64,000 bases of DNA from the NCBI GenBank assembly GCA_001570385.1, contig BBYL01000035.1, positions 1 to 64,000 on the forward strand, given 5' to 3'. Both the position numbers and the translations under genes were made by a program. A model generated the notes under the pieces. That model had not been told where the DNA came from, did not search any database, and was given only the letters and a program-made list of their open reading frames with translations. How positions within the stretch are numbered: the stretch's first letter is position 1; each line of letters opens with the position of its first letter. The DNA comes from Microtetraspora glauca (lineage in GTDB: Bacteria; Actinomycetota; Actinomycetes; Streptosporangiales; Streptosporangiaceae). Of the stretch, positions 34,379-42,765 are shown piece after piece.

Positions 34379-35199
34379 GACCGCGCCGGATCGCGCTCAA
34401 CGCGGCCGCCCTCGCCGTCCTGGCCGTGATGATCTTCCCGGTCTACTGGATGGTCGTCACCGCGTTCACATCGACCGCCGACATCCAGTCCGAGACCCCC
34501 GCCCTGTGGCCCGCTCACCCGACGACCGCACACTTCGCCACAGCCGTCGGCGCGGACGGGTTCTGGACGTTCTGGCGCAACAGCCTGATCGTCACCGGTG
34601 CCGCCGTGCTGATCGCGCTGGTCGTCTCGCTCCTTGCCGCGTTCGCGGTCGCGCGGATGCGCTGGAAGGGAAGGGGGGCGTTCATCGTGGCGGTCTTCGC
34701 CGCGCAGATGGCGCCCTGGGAGGCGCTGCTCGTGCCGATGTTCATCATCGCCCGCGACAGCGATCTGCTGGACTCGCTCACCATGCTGACCGGCGTGTAT
34801 TTCATGATCACGCTACCGTTCACGATCGTGACGCTCCGCGGCTTCCTGGCCGCCATCCCGGCCGAGGTCGAGGAGGCGGCCCTGGTCGACGGCTGTAACC
34901 GGTCGGCGGCCTTCCGCAAAGTGATCTTCCCGCTTCTCGCGCCCGGCCTGATGGCGACCTCGCTGTTCGGGTTCATCACCGCCTGGAACGAGTTCGCCTT
35001 CGTCAACATCCTGATCATCAAAGAGCAGGGCAAGCGGACGCTACCGGTGTGGCTGTCGTCCTTCCGCGACGTGTTCGGCGCCGACTGGGGGGCCACCATG
35101 GCCGCGGCCACGCTGTTCGCCCTGCCCGTTCTCGTCGTCTTCCTGTTCCTCCAGCGCCGGGTGGGCACGGGCATGATCGCCGGGGCGGTGAAGGGGTGA
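34375..35199 (+). CDS. sugar ABC transporter permease (MalG-like)
   Basis: 274 aa from the GTG at 34375, coupled to the previous permease. Six membrane helices are predicted. The EAA motif is EVEEAALVDGCNRSAAFRKVIFPLLAP, and the family ending ITAWNEFAFVNIL is present. It forms the heterodimeric channel with the upstream permease. It is the last gene of the cluster, with a strong hairpin 50 bp downstream. Confidence 0.92.
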   Translation: MRPRRIALNAAALAVLAVMIFPVYWMVVTAFTSTADIQSETPALWPAHPTTAHFATAVGADGFWTFWRNSLIVTGAAVLIALVVSLLAAFAVARMRWKGRGAFIVAVFAAQMAPWEALLVPMFIIARDSDLLDSLTMLTGVYFMITLPFTIVTLRGFLAAIPAEVEEAALVDGCNRSAAFRKVIFPLLAPGLMATSLFGFITAWNEFAFVNILIIKEQGKRTLPVWLSSFRDVFGADWGATMAAATLFALPVLVVFLFLQRRVGTGMIAGAVKG

Positions 35200-35248
35200 T
35201 CCCGCTCCCGCTCGCTTGCCCGCTCACCTTGGACGATTGAAGGCACTC

Positions 35249-35280
35249 GGCGTGGAGATCGGCCCGGTGATCTCCACGCC
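35249..35280. terminator. 12-bp perfect hairpin between convergent genes
   Basis: GGCGTGGAGATC (35249-35260) and GATCTCCACGCC (35269-35280) form a perfect stem with an eight-base loop. It lies between the permease stop and the end of the dihydrofolate-reductase-like gene, so it can terminate from both sides. Confidence 0.75.
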
Positions 35281-35302
35281 GGCGCTGTGAACAGGTGGAC
35301 GA

Positions 35303-35875
35303 TCAGGCCTCGGGTGACTGCGGGGCCGGGATCGGCGCCGGCGTGTACACCAGCTCCAGCACGCCGTTGGTGATGGTCCGTGAACTCACCAGTGCGAGCC
35401 CGATCGATTCGGCCGTTTCGTCGAACAACCGCTGACCATGGCCGACCACGATCGGGTGCACCAGCAGCCGCAGTTCGTCGAGCAGGCCGTCGCGCAGCAG
35501 CGTGCGCACCAGGGTCGGGCTGCCCGTGATGGAGATGTTCTTGCCCGGCTGCGCCTTGAGCGCCGTGAGCTGAGCGTTCACGTCCCCACCGATGATCGTG
35601 GTCGGCTCCCACGTCGCCTTGTCGAGCGTGGTGGAGACGACGACCTTCTGTACCCCGTTCATGAAGTCGGCAGGGGGCACGTCACTGTTTTGGTGCGGCC
35701 AGTACTCGGCGAAGGCCTCGTACGTGTGACGGCCCAGCAGCATGGTGTCCGTGTCCGCCATCTGGCCGCCGACAGCCTCGCCCATTTCATCGCTGAAGTA
35801 CGGGAAGTGCCACTGGTCCGGTGCCTCGACCACGCCGTCGAGCGAGATGAACAGCCCCGCAACGATCTTCCTCAT
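35303..35875 (-). CDS. dihydrofolate-reductase-family protein (RibD C-terminal-like)
   Basis: 190 aa from the ATG at 35875. The opening MRKIVAGLFISLDGVVE, then LLGRHTYEAFAEYWP and KNISITGSPTLVRTLLRDGLLDELRLLVHPIVVGHG, are characteristic of the stand-alone RibD_C/DHFR-like family common in actinobacteria. Reductase activity with NADPH is likely, but the physiological substrate is unknown. An extended frame to 36052 exists but lacks coding character. It is isolated from its neighbours, with an AT-rich upstream region (35920-35960). Confidence 0.88.
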   Translation of the reverse strand: MRKIVAGLFISLDGVVEAPDQWHFPYFSDEMGEAVGGQMADTDTMLLGRHTYEAFAEYWPHQNSDVPPADFMNGVQKVVVSTTLDKATWEPTTIIGGDVNAQLTALKAQPGKNISITGSPTLVRTLLRDGLLDELRLLVHPIVVGHGQRLFDETAESIGLALVSSRTITNGVLELVYTPAPIPAPQSPEA

Positions 35876-36114
35876 CACTGATCCCTGCCTCTCTTGTCCC
35901 GTGTGCCTCCCCACCCTCCCACCGACAACTTTTTTCGTCAAGACAAATTTTCTATTCGGAACAGACGTCATCCGATGGATCACTGAGATCCGGACCCGGC
36001 GGGGTCGTACAGGCGCGAGGATCACCCTGCTTCGGTTCGAGCGCTGCCGCACCGCCTCGCCTGGCCCGCCAGGAACACCAAGCGCCCGTGGAGCGTCGGC
36101 CGGGCGGTCCAGCG

Positions 36115-36927
36115 CTAGGCCGTGATGAAGTCCAGCAGGTCGGCGTTGAGCTGGTCCTTGTGGGTGAAGTAGAGGCCGTGGCCGGCGGTCGGATACTCCT
36201 TGAAGATCGCCCCGGGGATCAGCTTGGCGGTGCGGCGGCCGGTGACGGCGATCATCGCTGAGGAGTCGGCGGTGCCGTGGACGACCAGGGCGGGGATGGT
36301 GATCTCGCGCAGCCCCGCCCGGTGGTCCTCATGGAAGGCGGCCTCGAAGAGCTTGGCGGTGGCCCACGGCGAGGTCGCCAGGCACTGGCTGATGGTGTGC
36401 TCGACGGCGGCCGGGGAGATCTCGTTCAAATGGGTGGCGAACCACACCTGCGCCTGCCGGGCGAACCACTTCGGGCGGTCGGTCTGGAAGGCCTTGAGGG
36501 TGGCCTGCAGGCGGGCCTCGGGCAAGCCCTCCGGGTTGTCGTCGGTCAGCTTCAGGAAGGGCAAGGTGGAGGAGATGAACGCGGCGCGCGCGATGCGGTC
36601 CTCCCCGTGGCGGGCCAGATAACGGGCGATCTCGGCGCCGCCGACGGAGTGGCCGACCAGGATCACGTCACTCAGGTCGAGGTGCTCTAGCAGGGCCGCG
36701 AGGTCGTCGGCGCTGGTGTTGAGGTCGTAGCCGCTCGACGGGCGGTCGGAACGGCCGTGGCCGCGCCGGTCGAGCGCCACGCAGCGGAAGCCCTGTTCGA
36801 CGAAGAAGGGGATCTGGTACTCCCACATGTCGCTGCTCAGGGCCCAGCTGGCGATGAAGACGATCGGCCTGCCCCGGCCATAGTCCTGGTAGGCCAGGCG
36901 GGTTCCGCCAGGGGTTTCAAAGAACAT
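36115..36927 (-). CDS. alpha/beta hydrolase (non-heme haloperoxidase-like)
   Basis: 270 aa. The ATG at 36927 is preferred over 36942 because AAGGAG sits correctly before it. The nucleophile elbow is GHSVGG, with the acid in VVHGTADSS and the histidine in AGHGLYF. RRGHGRSDRPSSGYD and the oxyanion segment FIASWALSSDMW match the non-heme chloroperoxidase/esterase branch. It would hydrolyse esters or lactones in the cytoplasm. The region just upstream holds a decayed transposase. Confidence 0.87.
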   Translation of the reverse strand: MFFETPGGTRLAYQDYGRGRPIVFIASWALSSDMWEYQIPFFVEQGFRCVALDRRGHGRSDRPSSGYDLNTSADDLAALLEHLDLSDVILVGHSVGGAEIARYLARHGEDRIARAAFISSTLPFLKLTDDNPEGLPEARLQATLKAFQTDRPKWFARQAQVWFATHLNEISPAAVEHTISQCLATSPWATAKLFEAAFHEDHRAGLREITIPALVVHGTADSSAMIAVTGRRTAKLIPGAIFKEYPTAGHGLYFTHKDQLNADLLDFITA

Positions 36928-37099
36928 TTCCGGCTCCTTCATGCGTTATGTCGTCTATTGCAGCGGAGCGTGGAGGGGTCCGCGATTACGTGGGAGGTCA
37001 TGCAGAGCCCTATATCTGGCGCGCGGTGCTGTACGAACCCCACGACCTGGAGGACCGCGATCACCGCGGCACAGCGGGCTCTGCCAGGGGCTGTTCGTA

Positions 37100-37290
37100 G
37101 TTCGGATCAGGGGAGGGGCCGGCAGGCTGCGCAGCCGGAGGATGGCTCCGTGCGGGTGGAGGCCAGCGAGGTAGCTGCCGGGGTTGCGTCGTAGCGGGTG
37201 GCCAGCTCCTTCCATCCCTTGAGGGGATGACCGCCTTGATGTGGCGTCGGTGTAGGTAGGCGCGATTGGCCATAGGAGTAGGCCTTGTCT
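37100..37290 (-). mobile_element. IS5-type transposase remnant, multiply frameshifted
   Basis: In different minus-strand frames one can read successive pieces of an IS5-family transposase C-terminus: DKAYSYG, NRAYLHRRHIKAVIP, ELATRYDATP and SYLAGLHPHGAILRLRSL. They occur in the correct order but in shifted frames. No inverted repeats or intact transposase are visible, so it is a dead fragment. The rest of 36928-37390 shows no convincing gene. Confidence 0.65.
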
Positions 37291-37390
37291 CCCGCGACCG
37301 GCCCAGCTCGGCAGCTTTCAGCCGGGCCTTGCGGCGCCGTCGCTTCACCAACTGCCTGCGCTGGTCAGGAATCGGCCCCGACAGGCGCTA

Positions 37391-38254
37391 TCAGCCGCGG
37401 TGTTCGCCCGCAGCGTGAACACCGTGATTTGAACGACGAAAAGGCCCGAGCGCAGCTCCGACAAACCGAATCGCATCCCGCGTCCGAGCGTCAGCCGCCG
37501 GCCCAACGTGCCCTGCGCCTTCAACGAGCCGGAACTCATGGGCGATGCCGAGCTCCGTGAGTACTCCATGCAGATAGTCCGCCCCCTCGTGCAGGAGAAA
37601 CTCGTCGGCGGCACCGCAATCCACCAGGATCGGAAGAGCAGTGTCGCGGATCCTGTGGGCGTTGAAACGTGCTCTCCCGTAGACGGAATTACCGACGTAC
37701 GTATCGGCGTCGCCAGATCCGTTCGCCATGGCCTGGTGAAGATCACCCAGTACAGAGGGGAGATTCGGCTGGGGAACGTCCTCCGGCGTCTCGCCGGGGA
37801 ACACGGCAGGCGAGATCGCTGCGATTGCCGCGAAGCGATCCGGATCACCGAAGGCCACTTTGAGGGCCCCATAGCCTCCCATCGATGCGCCGATGAGGGC
37901 CGTTTCGGTGAAGGGCCCATACTTCACCGCAAGATGCTCAGGGAACTCATCGGTGATCAACGCCTCCCACGAGGCTCCGTCCGGCCAGTCCATATAGAAA
38001 CCTCCAGCTGTGGGAGTGCTCGGGCACGCGACAACAGCGCGAGGGAATTCGCCTCGCTGGAAGAGGTCCTCGTAGAACGGCCTCGCGAGTTCCAGTGACG
38101 CTGATGACGACATCGCGCCGTGGAGGTGGAGTACGAGCGGGAGCCGTTCGCCCTCCTCCCAGTCGGACGGGAGGAGAACCTGATAGTCGACATCGCGACC
38201 GGCTGATGTCGATGCGAAGTGGTCCCTGGCGATGCACATGGATGGGTCGTTCAT
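37391..38254 (-). CDS. esterase (alpha/beta hydrolase, esterase-D-like)
   Basis: 287 aa from the ATG at 38254 (AAGGA just upstream). The nucleophile is in IGASMGGYGALKVAF; LVLHLHGAMSSS is the oxyanion region, VDCGAADEFLLHEG gives the acid and VEGAGHVGP the histidine. This fits the putative-esterase family that includes S-formylglutathione hydrolase and mycolyltransferase-like enzymes. There is no signal peptide, so it is cytoplasmic. It is divergent from a TetR gene whose operator-like dyads lie between them; regulation by that TetR is likely. Confidence 0.85.
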   Translation of the reverse strand: MNDPSMCIARDHFASTSAGRDVDYQVLLPSDWEEGERLPLVLHLHGAMSSSASLELARPFYEDLFQRGEFPRAVVACPSTPTAGGFYMDWPDGASWEALITDEFPEHLAVKYGPFTETALIGASMGGYGALKVAFGDPDRFAAIAAISPAVFPGETPEDVPQPNLPSVLGDLHQAMANGSGDADTYVGNSVYGRARFNAHRIRDTALPILVDCGAADEFLLHEGADYLHGVLTELGIAHEFRLVEGAGHVGPAADARTRDAIRFVGAALGPFRRSNHGVHAAGEHRG

Positions 38255-38344
38255 GAGTCCTTCTCGTGGATGGCATCGGGGTGCCGCATGCACCTGGCCT
38301 GTGACACGGGTCACCGCGGCGCATGTGGCGCGATAGCCAGAGAA

Positions 38345-38376
38345 TTACCAACATGGTAAACTTACCATCATGGTAA
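38345..38376. promoter_or_regulatory. two perfect TTACCA-N3-TGGTAA operators, one across the start codon
   Basis: Dyad 1 is TTACCA-ACA-TGGTAA (38345-38359) and dyad 2 is TTACCA-TCA-TGGTAA (38362-38376), with centres 17 bp apart. Dyad 2 contains the ATG (38370) of the TetR-type gene. Both lie upstream of the divergent esterase. They are probably the TetR protein's own operators. Confidence 0.8.
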
Positions 38377-38978
38377 ATGGAGGCCTTCGGGAGCGCAAGC
38401 GCGTAGAGACCCGGCAACGCATCTCAGACCGTGCGACGCGGCTGTTCGAGCGCGATGGCTTCGAGAACGTCACATTGGCGCAGGTCGCGGAGGCGGCGGA
38501 CGTCTCCGTGAAGACTGTGACCAACTACTTCGGGGCGAAGGAAGACCTGTTCTTCGACGCTGAGCCCGCGATCCTCGATGCCTTCGTTGACGCGCTTCGG
38601 CACCGCGCGTCGGTGTCGGCGACAACCACTCTCCGGCCGATGATTCTCGACGGCCCCCTGCTCACCGCTCCGTGTCCGTGGACTGGGGTCGACACCGACT
38701 CGTGGAACGCGATGCGTGTCTGGGCCCAATGCGAATACGACTCTCCGACGCTGAGAACTCGTCGCGCTGCGATTCTTCAGTCGTGGTTGGATCCGCTGGC
38801 GGCCGCCAGCGGATCGGCGCCGTGGGCGGCTCTGATGGTCGGCGCTCTGGTGCTCCGCCATGATCTCCTCCAGCGAGGACTCCTCGGTGGGGCGGAGCCG
38901 ACTGAGGTTGAACGGCGGGTCAAAGATGTCGTTGGGCAGGCACTTGACGCCATCGAGCGAGGCTTTGAACACGTCTGA
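38370..38978 (+). CDS. TetR-family transcriptional regulator
   Basis: 202 aa. The HTH is ISDRATRLFERDGFENVTLAQVAEAADVSVKTVTNYFGAKEDLFF (recognition helix VKTVTNYF). The C-terminal domain is of the MftR/TetR_C type common in actinobacteria. The ATG at 38370 is inside an operator dyad and has no Shine-Dalgarno, suggesting a leaderless mRNA and tight autoregulation. The divergent esterase gene is the obvious second target. Confidence 0.88.
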   Translation: MVNGGLRERKRVETRQRISDRATRLFERDGFENVTLAQVAEAADVSVKTVTNYFGAKEDLFFDAEPAILDAFVDALRHRASVSATTTLRPMILDGPLLTAPCPWTGVDTDSWNAMRVWAQCEYDSPTLRTRRAAILQSWLDPLAAASGSAPWAALMVGALVLRHDLLQRGLLGGAEPTEVERRVKDVVGQALDAIERGFEHV

Positions 38979-39114
38979 GCCGTCGATCGCCAGGGCGCCA
39001 GGACACCGCCGCAGTCAGCGCCTGCACCGCAGGTCCTGAAACCTCGCCCCTCCCGTGCAGGCGTGGTGGCGCACCCCCCGCTAAGTCGTGGACCGATGGG
39101 CGGGCGTTGTGGTT

Positions 39115-39300
39115 TCACTCGGTGAGATAGCGCTGGATCGTGGGACTCAGCCAGGCGATGAGCTCTTCCTCCGTTGTCGCCACCATCGGCGGGAATTTCA
39201 GGATGTAGCGGGACAGGGCCAGCCCCAGCAGTTGCGAGGCGATCAGGGAAGCCCGCAGGGGAGCACGCTCCGGATCGCACAGCCGTTGACCAAGGAGGCG
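39115..39300 (-). pseudogene. 3' remnant of a TetR-family regulator gene
   Basis: The minus-strand frame ending at TGA (39115-39117) reads DPERAPLRASLIASQLLG, ALSRYILKFPP and LSPTIQRYLTE, the typical C-terminus of a TetR regulator. No HTH-coding part follows on its 5' side, where the flavin monooxygenase starts at 39303. The remnant is truncated by this junction. The other bases between 38979 and 39114 show nothing recognisable. Confidence 0.7.
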
Positions 39301-39302
39301 AC

Positions 39303-40448
39303 GTGAACGCCGAAGCGCTCATCATCGGAGCCGGGCCCGCCGGGCTCACCGCCGCGATCGTCCTGGCCCAGCGCGGCCGGCAGGTCATGATCGTGGACGC
39401 GCAGGCGGAGGGCGCCAACACCTCTCGCGCCGCCGTCGTGCACGCACGCACCCTGGAAGTCCTGGAGCCGTACGGCGTGGCGGACCGGCTGGCCGCGCAC
39501 GGCATCCCCACTCCGGTCTTCACCATCCGCGACCGCGACCAGGTGCTGGTGCCGGTGCCCTTCGGCGGCCTGCCCACCGCTTACCCCTACACCCTGATGA
39601 TCTCCCAGGCCGACACTGAGGCCCACCTGCTGGCCCGCCTGCAAGAGCTCGGCGGCAAGGTGATCAGGCCCGCCCGGGTGACCCGCGTCGAGCAGGACGC
39701 CGACGGCGTCACCGCCACCCTGGAGGACGGGCAGCAGATCCGAGCCGCCTACCTGATCGGTGCCGACGGCCTGAACAGCACCGTCCGCCAGAGCGCCGGG
39801 ATCGGCTTCACCGGCGGCACCTACGCCGAGTCGTTCGTGCTGGCCGACGTCCGCCTGTCGGGCGGTGTGCCGCAGAACGAGGTCATCCTGTACTTCTCGC
39901 CCGCCGGACTGGTCGTCGTCGCCCCGCTGCCCGGCGGCCTGCACCGCATCGTCGCCACCGTGGACGAGGCCCCCAAGGAACCCGGCATCCCCTTCGTGCA
40001 GCACCTGCTCGACACCCGCGGCCCCGAGGCCGAGCCCGCGCGGGTGCAGGAGCTGATCTGGAGCTCGCGCTTCCGGGTCCACCACCGCATCGCCGACACC
40101 TACCGCCGGGGTCGCCTCCTGTTGGCCGGCGACGCCGCCCACGTGCACTCGCCCGCCGGCGGCCAGGGCATGAACCTGGGCATCGACGACGCCGTACACC
40201 TGGGCGAGACGCTGGCCCGGGTGCTCGACGGCGAACCGGACAGCCTGCTCGACTCCTACGCCGCCACCCGCCGCCCGCAAGCCGAGCAGGTGGTCGCCCT
40301 CGCCGGGCGGCTCACCAAGCTGGCCACCGCCGCCGCCGGCCGCCGCGTGCTGCGCAATCTCCTCCTCGCCCTGGCCGGCCGCATCCCCGCCGTCCGCACC
40401 CGGCTGGCCTGGCGGTTGTCCGGCCTGAACAGACGGCACGCCGCGTGA
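39303..40448 (+). CDS. FAD-dependent aromatic monooxygenase
   Basis: 381 aa from the GTG at 39303 with AAGGAGG upstream. Class A flavin monooxygenase: ALIIGAGPAGLTAAIVLAQRG (FAD beta-alpha-beta), VDAQAEGANTSRAAVVHARTLEVL (typical of PHBH/rifampicin-monooxygenase-like proteins), LIGADGLNSTVR (DG motif) and LLLAGDAAHVHSPAGGQGMNLGI (GD motif). It is shorter than relatives with a thioredoxin-like C-terminal domain. Function is likely hydroxylation of an aromatic compound. It abuts the TetR remnant that may once have controlled it. Confidence 0.88.
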   Translation: MNAEALIIGAGPAGLTAAIVLAQRGRQVMIVDAQAEGANTSRAAVVHARTLEVLEPYGVADRLAAHGIPTPVFTIRDRDQVLVPVPFGGLPTAYPYTLMISQADTEAHLLARLQELGGKVIRPARVTRVEQDADGVTATLEDGQQIRAAYLIGADGLNSTVRQSAGIGFTGGTYAESFVLADVRLSGGVPQNEVILYFSPAGLVVVAPLPGGLHRIVATVDEAPKEPGIPFVQHLLDTRGPEAEPARVQELIWSSRFRVHHRIADTYRRGRLLLAGDAAHVHSPAGGQGMNLGIDDAVHLGETLARVLDGEPDSLLDSYAATRRPQAEQVVALAGRLTKLATAAAGRRVLRNLLLALAGRIPAVRTRLAWRLSGLNRRHAA

Positions 40449-40476
40449 ACGCCCACCCCAGCTGAAGGGGCGCCTC

Positions 40477-40790
40477 GTGAAGCTCGTCAACGACCGTCAC
40501 GCCGTCGCCCGCCCGCCGCACCCACCAGATCGCGGGCCGCGACGCGGCCCGGCTGGGCGACGTCGACCACGGCCCGGACCACGCCTTCCTGTTCAACTAC
40601 TTCTACGCCGACGACCGCGAGACCTTGCTGAAGGTGTGGGAGTACACGGCCGGCTGGTTCCAGGCCGAGACCGCGCTGCCCAACTCGCCCCTGCTACAGC
40701 CGCTGGAGGGGGAGAGCGCCGACTACGGCATCATCAACCACGCGAGCTGGCCGAACCTGTCCACGTTCCTGCTGCGCTCCTCGACGTCAG
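40477..40790 (+). pseudogene. frameshifted, 3'-truncated hypothetical gene
   Basis: A GTG at 40477 starts a protein-like VKLVNDRHA, after which the meaningful frame shifts: THQIAGRDAARLGDVDHGPDHAFLFNYFYADDR..., KVWEYTAGWFQAETALPNS and YGIINHASWPNLSTFL are read in frame 2. The reading becomes nonsense after about 40785, where the LLM oxidoreductase gene approaches from the other side. I recognise the text as coding but not the family's function. The frameshift and abrupt end mark it as a remnant, consistent with its decayed surroundings. Confidence 0.6.
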
Positions 40791-40855
40791 GACGGCGTCG
40801 GTGGGCGGATGCGCCTGCGGTGCCACGGTGCCGAGCGTGGGCTGGGCGCGCGAGC

Positions 40856-41773
40856 TCAGCCGGCGTGCAGCCTGGTGATGAGCTCATGCGCGACGTCCAT
40901 GAACTGATCGCGCGAGGACGTCGTCGTCTGCAGGTCGACGAACGCCTCGTGGGCACCGGCCTGGGCGAGGGTCAGCAGGTAGTCACCGATCTGCTGCACG
41001 GTTCCGGCGTGCGGCACCTGGTCGTCGGGCGCGGGCGAATCGGTGATCTTCGGATTGACGCGCACCACCATTCGCAGGGCCGACGGGTCCCGGTCGACGC
41101 GTGCCGCGCTCTGCAGCGCCATATCCCACAGGGAGGTCAGATAGGGCATGGGTATCGCCGCGCTCAGCCAGCCGTCGGCTCGCCTGCCGATCCTCTCCAG
41201 AGCCGAGGGCGTGTAACCGGCGAGCAGGATCGGGGGGCGCGGCCGCTGGAAGGGCTTGAGGTCGATGTGCGACGGCGGCACGGTCCAGAGAGTGCCCTTG
41301 TGCTCGACCACCTCACTGCTCCAGACGGCCTCCATCACGTCGAGCGTCTCTTCGAGCCGGTCTCCCCTCCCCTGCCAGGGCACCCCGGTCGCGGTGTATT
41401 CGTCACGCAGCCAGCCGAGACCGATGCCGACGTCCAGCCGTCCATGGCTGAGCAGGTCGAGCGAGGTCAGCATGCGGGCGAGCAGGACCGGCGGTTGCCA
41501 CAGCGCGTTGAGCGTGCTGGTTCCCAGCCGGACCTCCCGAGTGCTGACAGCGGCCAGCGTCAATGCGGTCAGCGGGTCGAAGAACGTCGCGAAGGCCGGG
41601 GGGACCTCGCCGTCTCCTCCCGGGTAGGGATCGCTGGGGGCGAGCGGCAGCATGATTCGATCACCCGCCCACAGGCTGCTATAGCCCATGGCCTCCAGAT
41701 CCGCGCTGGCCTGCCGGATGAAATCCGGGTCGGCGAAGGCGCCGTACTGCGGGACTGCGTATCCGATCTGCAT
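40856..41773 (-). CDS. LLM-class F420-dependent oxidoreductase
   Basis: 305 aa from the ATG at 41773. Luciferase-like TIM-barrel protein: MQIGYAVPQYG, DLEAMGYSSLWAGDR, VRLGTSTLNALWQPPVLLARMLTSLDLLSHGRLDVGIGLGWLRDEY (strong LLM signature) and PPILLAGYTPSALERIGRRADGWL. Such proteins use reduced F420 or FMN; in actinobacteria F420 is common. Substrate unknown. A 7-bp dyad (41848-41869) lies upstream. Confidence 0.88.
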   Translation of the reverse strand: MQIGYAVPQYGAFADPDFIRQASADLEAMGYSSLWAGDRIMLPLAPSDPYPGGDGEVPPAFATFFDPLTALTLAAVSTREVRLGTSTLNALWQPPVLLARMLTSLDLLSHGRLDVGIGLGWLRDEYTATGVPWQGRGDRLEETLDVMEAVWSSEVVEHKGTLWTVPPSHIDLKPFQRPRPPILLAGYTPSALERIGRRADGWLSAAIPMPYLTSLWDMALQSAARVDRDPSALRMVVRVNPKITDSPAPDDQVPHAGTVQQIGDYLLTLAQAGAHEAFVDLQTTTSSRDQFMDVAHELITRLHAG

Positions 41774-42077
41774 GAGAAATTCCTTGATACTTCGCCGTGG
41801 AAAGCCGGGAAGAACTGAGGTGCATATTGCGTACGCATCTCATACTTGGACGCTCCCGGTCTAGCGTCCAGGGAGAGGCTAGGCAACACCCCTTGGATAC
41901 GACTTGTATCGGGTTGGGGCGTGGCCTAAATGCGACCAGGGCATCGCCCCCGCGCCCGCGGAGATGCTCGTCTGTGAGCGCCTCGGTGCTGAGTTCGGGA
42001 GAACTGGGTGGGTCCGTGGCCACCGGACGAGGCAGCGGACACGGACTGTGTACGGAGGTGTCCGTGGTTGTCCGATC
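41774..42077. promoter_or_regulatory. intergenic stretch with a 7-bp dyad and palindrome
   Basis: About 300 bp upstream of the LLM oxidoreductase without a convincing gene. GGACGCT (41848-41854) and AGCGTCC (41863-41869) form a perfect dyad with an eight-base spacer, and GCGTACGC is a palindrome 15 bp away. Either could be an operator for the LLM gene. Confidence 0.35.
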
Positions 42078-42425
42078 GAGGTGGCCAAGCGGACCGTCGA
42101 CGACTGGGATCGCCGGATGGCCCGCTACCGCTCGACTCTGTACGCGGGCGACGATCCCCAGGAGATCGGCAGGTGGATGGCCGAGACGCGGGCCGAGCGG
42201 CTCAAGGCGGAAGGACAGCTACGCGCCATCGATCGCAAGAGGGAGACCACCGAGAGGGAGATCATGGAGCTGATCCCACGACTGTCCGAGATGACAGACG
42301 TCCTGAAGGAGGCGGTCCAGCCGACCGAAGCGACCTCTAAACGCTGATGGGCCTGCACCTCGTCTACGACCCCTCACAGAGGATTGCCGTAGCTGAAGCC
42401 AGGCCCAGCATGTACCAAAGTACGT
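42078..42425 (+). pseudogene. detached coiled-coil/C-terminal fragment of a large serine recombinase
   Basis: EVAKRTVDDWDRRMARYRST, DPQEIGRWMAETRAERLKAE and REIMELIPRLSEMTDVLKEA are the coiled-coil and end region of large serine recombinases of this group. After the stop at 42347 the homology continues in another frame (ADRSDL, stop, TLMGLHLVYDPSQRIAVAEARP), so a frameshift and a nonsense codon are both present. No catalytic domain precedes it. It is a recombinase corpse, distinct from the intact gene at 43971. Confidence 0.65.
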
Positions 42426-42720
42426 GTCCGTGCGGCGAGAGCTCCGGTTCGGAGATCAGCAACTCGACGAGGAGTTCGGCCAATGGCGCGACCGGCTTGT
42501 CGGTCCCTTCGTCGACGTAGCGCTTCAATGCCTCGACCGACGCCAGCGCGCAGACGTCAGTCAGACGAGACATTCGGCTGCTCGGCTTCGGCGGCTTCAT
42601 CGTGGAGATCTCCAGGGCGCCGTCACGCAGACGTACGGCCAGCAGCGGCGTGCCGAAGTCGACATGACGTGATCGACCAGCGGTTCAGCCCAACCGTTCT
42701 CCGCGTCGGTGGCGCTGATT
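42364..42720 (-). pseudogene. frameshifted hypothetical gene remnant
   Basis: Reading the minus strand from 42720, the protein-like text ISATDAENGWAEPLVDHV passes by a frameshift near 42665 into DFGTPLLAVRLRDGALEIS, then MKPPKPSSRMSRLTDVCALASVEALKRYVDEG and LAELLVELLIS. There is no start codon at the 5' end (ATC follows a stop). The 3' end overlaps the recombinase remnant on the other strand. I do not recognise the family. The part from the ATG at 42600 could still give a 78-aa product. Confidence 0.45.
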
Positions 42721-42765
42721 TACAGTTCGCGGCGACGCTGTGCTCGGGAGGATAGATTGGTCGGT

